Origin: Streptomyces sp. SS1-1
Lineage (GTDB): Bacteria; Actinomycetota; Actinomycetes; Streptomycetales; Streptomycetaceae
Length of the DNA: 64,000 nucleotides
Assembly (NCBI RefSeq): GCF_008973465.1
Contig: NZ_WBXN01000004.1
Span: forward strand, 5,000,501-5,064,500
Reading direction: 5' to 3'
Shown here piece by piece: positions 44,975 through 52,127 of this stretch. The position numbers and the translations under genes were made by a program. Position 1 is the stretch's first letter; every line of letters starts with the position of its first letter. Under the pieces are notes generated by a model. It was given only the letters and a program-made list of their open reading frames with translations, was not told the DNA's origin and did no database searches.

Positions 44975-45127
44975 ATGTTGTTCCTCGTCGCAGCGCTCCT
45001 GCTGCTGGGCGTGGTGCTGGGCGCCGTCGCCCACGCGCCGCTCGCCCTCAGCGCCGTCGCCGCCGTCGTCATCGCCTGCTGGCTGGCCGTCTTCGCTGCC
45101 CGCGAGCGCCACGCCCGCCGGCACTGA
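44975..45127 (+). CDS. 50-residue two-helix membrane protein
   Basis: ATG 44975 follows GGAGGGGG at 8 bases. The product is two hydrophobic segments (residues 2-19 and 24-42) joined by HAP, then a basic tail ARERHARRH, so both ends should face the cytoplasm. No family is recognised. It is the first gene downstream of the TetR operator-like repeat and precedes a DUF4190 gene by 77 bp; the two may form one regulated unit. The good ribosome-binding site and helical-hairpin pattern argue that it is real despite its size. Confidence 0.65.
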   Translation: MLFLVAALLLLGVVLGAVAHAPLALSAVAAVVIACWLAVFAARERHARRH

Positions 45128-45204
45128 CCCCGCCGGTAACTGACCCGGCCGTCACCCGCACCGCCGGCCGGTCCTTCCCGACGACCCCACAGGAGCTGAC
45201 ACCC

Positions 45205-45483
45205 ATGCAACTCACCGCACCGGCCGCCGAACGGCCGCGCACCCGGACCCGCACCCGCGACGCCGACGGCATGGCCGTCGCGTCCTTCATCCTCGGCCTC
45301 CTGGGCCTCCTCGTCTTCAACGTCTTCCTCGGCCCGACCGCCGTCGTCCTGGCCGCGGTCTCCCTGTGGCGGGGCACCTCCCGCAAGGGCCGCGCCTACC
45401 TGGGCATGGGCCTGGGCGTCGCCGACCTGCTGGTCCTGCTGGCCGTCATGCAGATGGACGACACGCTGTCCTGGAGCTTCTGA
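45205..45483 (+). CDS. DUF4190 domain membrane protein
   Basis: A 92-residue protein with a basic cytoplasmic N-terminus (about 22 residues, RPRTRTRTRDADG) and two membrane segments with the DUF4190 pattern: MAVASFILGLLGLLVFNVFLG and AYLGMGLGVADLLVLL, separated by a short WRGTSRKGR loop. AGGAG lies 9 bases before the ATG. Function of the family is unknown; proteins of this kind often accompany envelope or stress genes. Confidence 0.82.
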   Translation: MQLTAPAAERPRTRTRTRDADGMAVASFILGLLGLLVFNVFLGPTAVVLAAVSLWRGTSRKGRAYLGMGLGVADLLVLLAVMQMDDTLSWSF

Positions 45484-45537
45484 GCGGCGGCCTTGACACG
45501 AGGCCGCCCGCCGGGGCCCCTTAGAATCGTGGCCACC

Positions 45538-46707
45538 ATGGCTTACCTCGACCACGCCGCGACCACTCCGATGCTCCCGGAGGTGGCTGAGGCTATGACC
45601 GCCCAGCTGGGCGTCACCGGCAACGCCTCCTCCCTGCACGCATCCGGCCGCCGCGCGCGGCGCACCGTCGAGGAGGCCCGCGAGATGCTCGCGGAAGCGC
45701 TCGGCGCCCGCCCCAGCGAGGTGGTGTTCACCTCCGGCGGCACCGAGGCCGACAACCTCGCGGTCAAGGGCCTGTACTGGTCCCGCCGCGACGCCGAACC
45801 GGCCCGCACCCGCGTCCTCGCCAGCCCCGTCGAGCACCACGCCGTCCTCGACGCCGTCCACTGGCTCGGCGAGCACGAGGGCGCCACCGTCGAATACCTG
45901 CCCGTCGACACGCACGGCCGGGTCCACCCGGACGCCCTGCGCAAGGCCATCGCCCGCAACCCCGACGACGTCGCCCTGGCCACCGTGATGTGGGCCAACA
46001 ACGAGATCGGCACGATCATGCCGATCCGTGAACTGGCCGAGGTCGCCGCCGAGTTCGGGGTGCCGCTGCACTCCGACGCCGTCCAGGCCTTCGGCCAGGT
46101 GCCGGTAGGCTTCGCCGAGGCGGGCCTCGCCGCGATGACGGTCTCCGGCCACAAGATCGGCGGCCCCTACGGCATCGGCGCGCTGCTCCTGGGCCGCGAC
46201 CAGAGCCCTGTGCCCGTCCTGCACGGCGGCGGACAGGAACGGCACGTCCGCTCCGGCACCCTCGACGTCCCCGCCATCGCCTCCTTCGCCGTCGCCGGAC
46301 GTCTCGCCGCCGAGCAGCGTGCATGGTTCGCCCGCGAGATCGGCGCCCTGCGCGACTCCCTCGTCGACGCGGTCCGTACGGCTGTCCCCGACGCGATCCT
46401 CGGCGGCGACCCCGAGCCCGGCGGACGGCTGCCGGCCAACGCGCACTTCACCTTCCCCGGCTGCGAGGGCGACTCCCTGCTCCTGCTGCTGGACGCCCAG
46501 GGCATCGAGTGCTCCACCGGCTCCGCCTGCACCGCGGGCGTCGCCCAGCCCAGCCACGTCCTGCTCGCCACCGGCACCGACCCGGACCTGGCCCGCGGCA
46601 CCCTGCGCTTCTCCCTCGGCCACACCTCCACCGAGGCCGACGTGGAGGCGGTCGCCCGGGCGATCGGACCGGCGGTGGAACGGGCCCGCGCGGCCGGTCT
46701 CACCTGA
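45538..46707 (+). CDS. cysteine desulfurase (IscS/NifS family)
   Basis: A 389-residue PLP enzyme that takes sulfur from cysteine as a persulfide. It begins MAYLDHAATTP, the PLP lysine is in SGHKIGGPYG, and the persulfide-carrying cysteine lies in the loop ECSTGSACTAG. TAGAAT at 45522-45527 sits 10 bases before the ATG (possible -10). Two genes away is mnmA, which needs such sulfur for the s2U34 modification of tRNA; the pairing of desulfurase and mnmA is common in actinobacteria. The convergent amidase gene ends 3 bp after its stop. Confidence 0.95.
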   Translation: MAYLDHAATTPMLPEVAEAMTAQLGVTGNASSLHASGRRARRTVEEAREMLAEALGARPSEVVFTSGGTEADNLAVKGLYWSRRDAEPARTRVLASPVEHHAVLDAVHWLGEHEGATVEYLPVDTHGRVHPDALRKAIARNPDDVALATVMWANNEIGTIMPIRELAEVAAEFGVPLHSDAVQAFGQVPVGFAEAGLAAMTVSGHKIGGPYGIGALLLGRDQSPVPVLHGGGQERHVRSGTLDVPAIASFAVAGRLAAEQRAWFAREIGALRDSLVDAVRTAVPDAILGGDPEPGGRLPANAHFTFPGCEGDSLLLLLDAQGIECSTGSACTAGVAQPSHVLLATGTDPDLARGTLRFSLGHTSTEADVEAVARAIGPAVERARAAGLT

Positions 46708-46710
46708 CTC

Positions 46711-47376
46711 CTACGCGGGTGCCGTCCGGGCCGCCCGCACCAGCTTCATGTACCGGTCCCAGTCCCAGTGCCTGCCGGGGTCCGTGTGGTCCGTGCCCGG
46801 CACCTCCACGTGCCCGATGATGTGCTCCCGGTCGACCGGGATGTCGTAGCGCGCGCATATCCGGGCCGTCAGCCGGGCCGACGCCTCGTACATGGCGTCC
46901 GTGAGGTCCTCGGGGCGCTCCACGAACCCCTCGTGCTCGATGCCGACACTGCGCTCGTTGTACGAGCGGTTGCCCGCGTGGTACGCCACGTCGAGCTCGC
47001 GGATCATCTGCGTGATGTGCCCGTCCTTGCGGACGATGTAGTGCGCGGCCGCCTTGTGCTCCGGGTCCTGGAACACCTTCACCGCGCTCGCGAAACTGCC
47101 CTGCGTGACATGGACGACCACCATGTCGATGCCGTAGTCGGCGGGCCGGTCCGCCCGCCGCCAGTTGGCCTCCGAGGCCGCCACCCACCGCGCCCCGGCG
47201 TAGTCGACCTCGCCCTCCTTGCGCGGCTTCTGCACGCCCGGCGTCCGCCACCACAGGCGGGACAGCTCGTCACGGGCCAGGACGGCCGAACCCGCCGCGG
47301 CCACCGCCCCGCCGATCAGCACGGCGCGGCGCCCGACCTTGCGGTCGCCGTCCTTCGACGCGTTCCCCTGTCCCAT
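46711..47376 (-). CDS. Tat-exported N-acetylmuramoyl-L-alanine amidase (Amidase_2/PGRP type)
   Basis: A 221-residue protein with a twin-arginine signal (GRRAVLIGGAVAAAGSAVLA, residues about 15-35), then an Amidase_2 domain with zinc ligands in MVVVHVTQG, in IIGHVEVPGTDHTDPG and catalytic-site tyrosine/histidine positions (HYIVRKDG). It cleaves the bond between MurNAc and the stem peptide. It is wedged on the opposite strand between the desulfurase and mnmA. The start at ATG 47374-47376 is 60 bp from the mnmA start. Confidence 0.92.
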   Translation of the reverse strand: MGQGNASKDGDRKVGRRAVLIGGAVAAAGSAVLARDELSRLWWRTPGVQKPRKEGEVDYAGARWVAASEANWRRADRPADYGIDMVVVHVTQGSFASAVKVFQDPEHKAAAHYIVRKDGHITQMIRELDVAYHAGNRSYNERSVGIEHEGFVERPEDLTDAMYEASARLTARICARYDIPVDREHIIGHVEVPGTDHTDPGRHWDWDRYMKLVRAARTAPA

Positions 47377-47436
47377 GTGCTCGTCAACGGATACCCGGGG
47401 GCTCTGGTTCCCGCGTCCCCGTACCCTGGAGGGGTT

Positions 47437-48573
47437 ATGACTGACACCGCGCAGCCCTCCCGCCCCCTCCGCGTCCTCGCCGCCATGTCCGGCGGGGTCG
47501 ACTCCGCCGTCGCCGCCGCCCGCGCGGCCGAGGCGGGACACGACGTGACCGGCGTCCACCTCGCGCTCTCCGCGAACCCTCAATCCTTCCGCACGGGCGC
47601 GCGGGGCTGTTGCACCATCGAGGACTCCCGCGACGCCCGCCGCGCCGCCGATGTCATCGGCATCCCGTTCTACGTGTGGGACCTCGCCGACCGCTTCCGC
47701 GAGGACGTCGTCGAGGACTTCGTCGCCGAGTACGAGGCCGGCCGCACCCCCAACCCCTGCCTGCGCTGCAACGAGAAGATCAAGTTCGCGGCGCTGCTGG
47801 ACAAGGCGCTCGCCCTGGGCTTCGACGCGGTCTGCACCGGCCACTACGCCCAGGTGATCGTCCGCGAGGACGGCACCCGCGAGCTGCACCGCGCCTCCGA
47901 CATGGCCAAGGACCAGAGCTACGTCCTCGGCGTGCTCGACGACCGGCAGCTCGCCCACGCGATGTTCCCGCTCGGCGACACGGTCACCACCAAGGACGAG
48001 ATCCGCGCGGAGGCCGAGCGCCGGGGCCTCGCCGTCGCCAAGAAGCCCGACTCGCACGACATCTGCTTCATCGCCGACGGCGACACCCAGGGCTTCCTCG
48101 CCAAGCGGCTCGGCAAGGCCGAGGGCGACATCGTCGACGAGTCCGGTGCCAAGGTCGGCAGCCACGAGGGCGCGTACGGCTTCACCATCGGCCAGCGCAA
48201 GGGGCTGCGCATCGGCACCCCGGCGCCCGACGGCAAGCCGCGCTACGTCCTGGACATCTCGCCGGTGGACAACACGGTCACCGTCGGCCCGGCGTCCGCC
48301 CTCGACGTCTCCGCCCTCACCGCGATCAAGCCCCGCTGGTGCGGCGCGGCGCCCACCGGCCCCGGCACCTACACCGCCCAGCTGCGCGCCCACGGCGGCG
48401 AGACCGAGGTGACGGCGGAACTCGTCGACGGCTCCCTGGAGGTGTCGTTCACCGAGCCCGTGCGCGGGGTCGCCCCCGGCCAGGCGATCGTGCTGTACGA
48501 CGGCACGCGCGTGGTGGGCTCGGCGACGATCGCGTCGACGGTCCGGGTGAAGGAGAGCACCCCGGCGGGCTGA
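47437..48573 (+). CDS. mnmA: tRNA-specific 2-thiouridylase MnmA
   Basis: A 378-residue enzyme that thiolates U34 of Glu, Gln and Lys tRNAs. The PP-loop is AAMSGGVDSAVAA, the catalytic Cys pair is in NPCLRCN and HDICFIADG. TGGAGGGG ends 2-3 bases before the ATG, close but usable; the conserved protein begins MTDTAQPSRPLRVLAAM. Sulfur should come from the desulfurase gene just upstream. A hairpin terminator follows. Confidence 0.96.
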   Translation: MTDTAQPSRPLRVLAAMSGGVDSAVAAARAAEAGHDVTGVHLALSANPQSFRTGARGCCTIEDSRDARRAADVIGIPFYVWDLADRFREDVVEDFVAEYEAGRTPNPCLRCNEKIKFAALLDKALALGFDAVCTGHYAQVIVREDGTRELHRASDMAKDQSYVLGVLDDRQLAHAMFPLGDTVTTKDEIRAEAERRGLAVAKKPDSHDICFIADGDTQGFLAKRLGKAEGDIVDESGAKVGSHEGAYGFTIGQRKGLRIGTPAPDGKPRYVLDISPVDNTVTVGPASALDVSALTAIKPRWCGAAPTGPGTYTAQLRAHGGETEVTAELVDGSLEVSFTEPVRGVAPGQAIVLYDGTRVVGSATIASTVRVKESTPAG

Positions 48574-48587
48574 GACCCCGCGCGCGA

Positions 48588-48615
48588 GCGCCCCGCACGC
48601 GCGCGTGCGGGGCGC
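48588..48615. terminator. bidirectional terminator between mnmA and the hydrolase gene
   Basis: A perfect 12-bp inverted repeat (48588-48599 with 48604-48615) with a 4-base loop between convergent genes. Confidence 0.8.
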
Positions 48616-48618
48616 CGG

Positions 48619-49398
48619 TCACCCCGCGAAGAACTCCGCCAGCACCGGCGCCAGCACCTGCGGCTCCACCATGTGGGACTGCCGCTCCAGCACCCGGTAC
48701 GTCCCCTGAGGGGCCGTGTCCGCGACCGTGCGGGCCGCCTCGCGCATCCAGTCGGGGCTCGCGCCGCCCGCCAGCGACAGGACCGGGGCCGTGATGGACG
48801 CCAGCCGCGCCTCCGGCACCGGTCCGCCGCCCATCACGGCGTCGTCGTAGGCCAGGGTCGGCGCGATCGACTCCATGCCGGGCCACATCGGGGACTGCCG
48901 GGCGCCCCGGATGATCCCCTCGCCGAGTCCGGTGAGCCGCAGGAACAGCTCGACCGCGTCCCCGCGCCGGTCCTCGGCCAGCGCGGCCGTCAGCCGCTCG
49001 GTGTACTCCGCCCGCTCCCCGGCGCCGCCCTCGGAGACGGCGAACGGCACCTCGTACACAGCGATCCGGGGCACCGGGAGCCCGCTCGCCGCCGCCCGCA
49101 GCGCCAGCGCGCCGCCCGACGAGACGCCGTACAGCGCCGCCTCGCCGCCGACCGCGTCGATCAGCGCCGCCAGGTCCTCGACCTCGCGCTCCACCGCGTA
49201 CGGCTGGGTGTCACCGCTCCCGCCGCGCCCCCGGCGGTCGTAGACGACGGCCGTGCAGCGGTCGGCGAGTGCCTCCGCGAGGGGTGCCATCGTGTCGCCG
49301 GTGGACATCGCGCCGCTGACGAGGATCACCGGCGGTCCCTCGCCCCGGCTCGCGTAGGCGAGGGAGGTGCCGTCGGCCGAAATGGTCTTCTTGTCCAT
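48619..49398 (-). CDS. alpha/beta-fold hydrolase
   Basis: A 259-residue soluble hydrolase beginning at ATG 49396. Nucleophile elbow GVSSGG (Ser near 93), preceding YDRRGRGGSGDT, and a late QSHMVEP that supplies the histidine. This pattern suits small esterases and signalling-molecule hydrolases; substrate unknown. Probably co-transcribed with the DUF427 gene 37 bp upstream on the same strand. Confidence 0.88.
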   Translation of the reverse strand: MDKKTISADGTSLAYASRGEGPPVILVSGAMSTGDTMAPLAEALADRCTAVVYDRRGRGGSGDTQPYAVEREVEDLAALIDAVGGEAALYGVSSGGALALRAAASGLPVPRIAVYEVPFAVSEGGAGERAEYTERLTAALAEDRRGDAVELFLRLTGLGEGIIRGARQSPMWPGMESIAPTLAYDDAVMGGGPVPEARLASITAPVLSLAGGASPDWMREAARTVADTAPQGTYRVLERQSHMVEPQVLAPVLAEFFAG

Positions 49399-49435
49399 GC
49401 CTGTGCAGATTGCCGTACGGCACGGAAGTAATCGC

Positions 49436-49759
49436 CTACGACACCTCGACTTCGTAGAAGCAGAGATGGTCCTTGATCGCGGCGATGTCCGTCCTCGGAT
49501 CCGGATACGCCCAGACGAGATCCGCGGTGTCCCCGTGCGACCAGTAGGAGGCGTCGCCCTTGAAGGGGCAGTGGGTGTGGGTCGCCGAGGGAGTCAGCAG
49601 ATCCAGGCGGACGTCCTCCGGCGGGATGTAGTAGCGCACGGGACAGCCCGTCTCCCGCAGCACCAGCGGCCGGTCGCTCTCCGCCAGCACCTGGCCGTCG
49701 TGCACGACCCGGACGCGCCGGGTCCCCTGCTCGATCGTGATCGTGTGTCCAAGGGTCAT
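49436..49759 (-). CDS. DUF427 domain protein
   Basis: A 107-residue protein starting MTLGHTITIEQG. It contains the DUF427 hallmarks VLAESDRPLVLRETG, YYIPPEDVR, CPFKGDASYWS and DLVWAYPDP. The family forms a small beta barrel of unknown function. Divergent from the LOG-like gene, whose ATG lies 51 bp away, so the short gap must hold both promoters. Confidence 0.9.
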   Translation of the reverse strand: MTLGHTITIEQGTRRVRVVHDGQVLAESDRPLVLRETGCPVRYYIPPEDVRLDLLTPSATHTHCPFKGDASYWSHGDTADLVWAYPDPRTDIAAIKDHLCFYEVEVS

Positions 49760-49810
49760 GTGGGGACAGCGCGCGCGGGAGCCCCGTTCTTCCCGCGTAC
49801 CGTGGGGCCC

Positions 49811-50350
49811 ATGCGTATCTGCGTCTTCCTCTCCGCCGCCGACCTCGACGACCGCTACACCGGCCCCGCGCGCGAGTTCGCGGAACTGCTCGGCAAGGGC
49901 GGCCACACGCTCGTCTGGGGCGGTTCCGACGTCGGCCTGATGAAGGTCGTCGCCGACGGCGTGCAGGACGCGGGCGGCCGGCTCGTGGGGGTCTCCGTGG
50001 AGTTCCTGGCCGCCAAGGCCCGGCCCGGCGTCGACGAGATGGTGGTCGCCAAGGACCTCGCCGAGCGCAAGCGGCTGCTGCTGGAGAAGGCCGACGCCGT
50101 CGTGATCATGGTCGGCGGCACCGGCACCCTGGACGAGGCCACCGAGATCCTGGAGCTGAAGAAGCACGGCCACACCGACAAGCCGGTGGTCCTGCTCAAC
50201 ACCGCCGGGTTCTACGACGGCCTCAAGGAGCAGTTCCGGCGCATGGACGACGAGGGCTTCCTGCCCCGCCCGCTCACCGACCTGGTCTTCTTCGCCGAGG
50301 AGCCGGTCGGGGCGCTCGCCTACCTGGAGGAGAGCCAGGGCATCGCCTGA
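49811..50350 (+). CDS. LOG family (lysine decarboxylase-like Rossmann) protein
   Basis: A 179-residue protein of the LOG/TIGR00725-730 group, which includes cytokinin riboside 5'-monophosphate phosphoribohydrolases. It shows LVWGGSDVGLMKVVADGVQDAGG, then DLAERKRLLLEKADAVVIM and the nucleotide loop VGGTGTLDEATE. The usual motif is PGGxGTxxE; here the first Pro is Val. The catalytic glutamate and the R in the AERK region are retained. Enzymatic activity is therefore possible but not certain. Leads a plus-strand run (SDR, MetE-core, LigA) with gaps of 14-39 bp. Confidence 0.87.
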   Translation: MRICVFLSAADLDDRYTGPAREFAELLGKGGHTLVWGGSDVGLMKVVADGVQDAGGRLVGVSVEFLAAKARPGVDEMVVAKDLAERKRLLLEKADAVVIMVGGTGTLDEATEILELKKHGHTDKPVVLLNTAGFYDGLKEQFRRMDDEGFLPRPLTDLVFFAEEPVGALAYLEESQGIA

Positions 50351-50376
50351 TCCGGGCCGGTGCGAGCATGGCGGGT

Positions 50377-51066
50377 ATGGCTACACATGTGATCACCGGA
50401 GCGGGCTCCGGAATCGGCGCGGCCGTCGCCCGCCGTCTGCACGCGCGCGGGGACGAACTCGTCCTCCACGCGCGCGACGCCGCCCGCGCGAAGGAGCTCG
50501 CCGCCCAGTACCCGGGCGCGGCGACACTGGTCGGCGACCTGGCGGACCCGGACCGGCTGTCCTGGGCCTTCTCCCACCAGTCGCTGCCCGACCGGGTCGA
50601 CTCCCTGCTGCACATCGCCGGCGTCGTCGACCTGGGCTCCATCGGCGACCTCACCCCCAAGACCTGGCGCCACCAGCTGAACGTCAACCTGATCGCCCCC
50701 GCCGAACTGACCCGGCACTTCCTGCCCCAGCTGCGCGCCACGCGCGGGCACGTGCTGTTCGTGAACTCCGGCGCCGGGCTCACCGCCCACGCCGGCTGGG
50801 GGGCGTACGCGGCCTCCAAGCACGGGCTGAAGGCCCTGGCGGACTCGCTGCGGGCCGAGGAGCACGCGGGCGGCGTCCGGGTCACCTCGGTCTACCCGGG
50901 CCGCACGGCGAGCCCCATGCAGGCGAAGGTGCACCAGCAGGAGGGCAAGGAGTACGACCCCGCGCGCTGGATCGACCCCGAGTCGGTCGCCACGACGATC
51001 GTCATGGCCCTGGACCTGCCCCGGGACGCGGAGGTGAACGACCTGACGGTCCGGCCGGGCAGGTGA
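50377..51066 (+). CDS. short-chain dehydrogenase/reductase
   Basis: A 229-residue classical SDR. The coenzyme loop TGAGSGIG lies at about residues 7-14 with no acidic residue pattern clearly fixing NAD or NADP; LHIAGVV, the catalytic Ser in VNSGAG and the Y-x-x-x-K motif YAASKHGLKA follow. I use ATG 50377; another ATG 9 bases earlier is possible. The gene lies 26 bp after the LOG-like gene. Substrate unknown. Confidence 0.88.
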   Translation: MATHVITGAGSGIGAAVARRLHARGDELVLHARDAARAKELAAQYPGAATLVGDLADPDRLSWAFSHQSLPDRVDSLLHIAGVVDLGSIGDLTPKTWRHQLNVNLIAPAELTRHFLPQLRATRGHVLFVNSGAGLTAHAGWGAYAASKHGLKALADSLRAEEHAGGVRVTSVYPGRTASPMQAKVHQQEGKEYDPARWIDPESVATTIVMALDLPRDAEVNDLTVRPGR

Positions 51067-51105
51067 CCGGCGCGGTGGCCGCGCCGCGTTGCATAGGCTT
51101 TCCGG

Positions 51106-52113
51106 GTGAGCAACAGCACTGACCACCTCTTCGGCGCGGCCACCGGCGTCGGTTCGCTGCCCGGCGGCGACACCCGCGAGGCCGCGAAGACCGCCACCGG
51201 CTCCTTCGACGACTTCCCGTTCCTGGCCGAACTGCCCGCCCGCGGGCCCGGCGCCGACATGATCGGGCGGACCGCCGGGATGCTCGTCGAGCTGTACGCG
51301 CGCGTGGAGCCCAGCGGGTGGCGGCTCGGCGACCGGCCCGGCCGGGACACCCGGCGCGCCCGGTCCTGGCTGGGCGAGGACCTCGACGCGCTGGAGGAGT
51401 TCACCCAGGGCTACGAGGGGCCGCTCAAGGTCCAGGCCGTGGGGCCCTGGACGCTCGCCGCCGCCCTCGAACTGCGCAACGGCGAGGCCGCGCTGTCCGA
51501 TCCGGGCGCCTGCCGCGACCTCGCCGCCTCGCTCGCCGAGGGCCTGCGCGAGCATCTCGCGGAGGTACGGCGCCGCGTCCCCGGCGCCCGGGTCGTCCTC
51601 CAGCTCGACGAGCCCTCCCTGATCGCCGTGCTGCGCGGGCAGGTCAGAACCGCCAGCGGCTACCGCACCCACCGCGCCGTCGACCGGCAGATCGTCGAGT
51701 CCACCCTGCGCGACGTCGTCGGGGTGCACGGCGAGGACCCGGTCGTGGTCCACTCGTGCGCGCCGGACGTCCCGTTCGCGCTGCTGCGCCGGGCGGGCGC
51801 GGCCGCGGTCTCCTTCGACCTCTCCCTCCTCACGGAGCGTGACGACGAAGCGATCGGCGAGGCGGTGGAAGGCGGCACGCGGCTGTTCGCCGGTGTCGTC
51901 CCCGGCACGGACGCCCCGTTGTCAGACCCTGCCGGTAGCGTCATGGGTGTCAGGACGTTGTGGCGCAGGCTGGGGCTGTCACCGGGGCTGCTCGCGGAGA
52001 CGGTCACGATCACGCCGGCGTGCGGACTCGCGGGCGCGTCCCCCGACTACGCGCGCCGGGCACTCGCCCACTGCGTCCAGGCGGCGAGATCCCTCGCGGA
52101 CAACCCAGAGTAA
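51106..52113 (+). CDS. MetE C-terminal-like (core) methionine synthase family protein
   Basis: A 335-residue protein equal to the C-terminal catalytic half of cobalamin-independent methionine synthase, lacking the N-terminal half. GTG start. Motifs: GVGSLPG, VQAVGPWTLAAALEL, LQLDEPSL, zinc ligands in VVVHSCAPD (His and Cys) and TPACGLAGAS (Cys). Such short forms ('core-MetE') can methylate homocysteine only with a suitable methyl donor; a corrinoid protein is needed in studied cases. Without a neighbouring donor gene the substrate here is uncertain. It precedes ligA by 14 bp. Confidence 0.85.
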   Translation: MSNSTDHLFGAATGVGSLPGGDTREAAKTATGSFDDFPFLAELPARGPGADMIGRTAGMLVELYARVEPSGWRLGDRPGRDTRRARSWLGEDLDALEEFTQGYEGPLKVQAVGPWTLAAALELRNGEAALSDPGACRDLAASLAEGLREHLAEVRRRVPGARVVLQLDEPSLIAVLRGQVRTASGYRTHRAVDRQIVESTLRDVVGVHGEDPVVVHSCAPDVPFALLRRAGAAAVSFDLSLLTERDDEAIGEAVEGGTRLFAGVVPGTDAPLSDPAGSVMGVRTLWRRLGLSPGLLAETVTITPACGLAGASPDYARRALAHCVQAARSLADNPE

Positions 52114-52127
52114 CGGGAGGAAACACG

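Noticed and set aside
45493..45527. TTGACA/TAGAAT promoter before the cysteine desulfurase gene
   Set aside because: The hexamers are good but separated by 23 bases, too far for a normal promoter; only the TAGAAT is noted as a possible -10.
46768..47436. Upstream extension of the mnmA frame by 223 codons
   Set aside because: It is antisense to the amidase gene and non-conserved in character; MnmA proteins start at MTDTAQP-like sequence with a ribosome-binding site directly before it.
51960..52127. Upstream extension of the ligA frame into the MetE-core gene
   Set aside because: GTG 52128 has GGGAGG at 7 bases and matches the usual LigA beginning; the extension is a shadow of the preceding gene.
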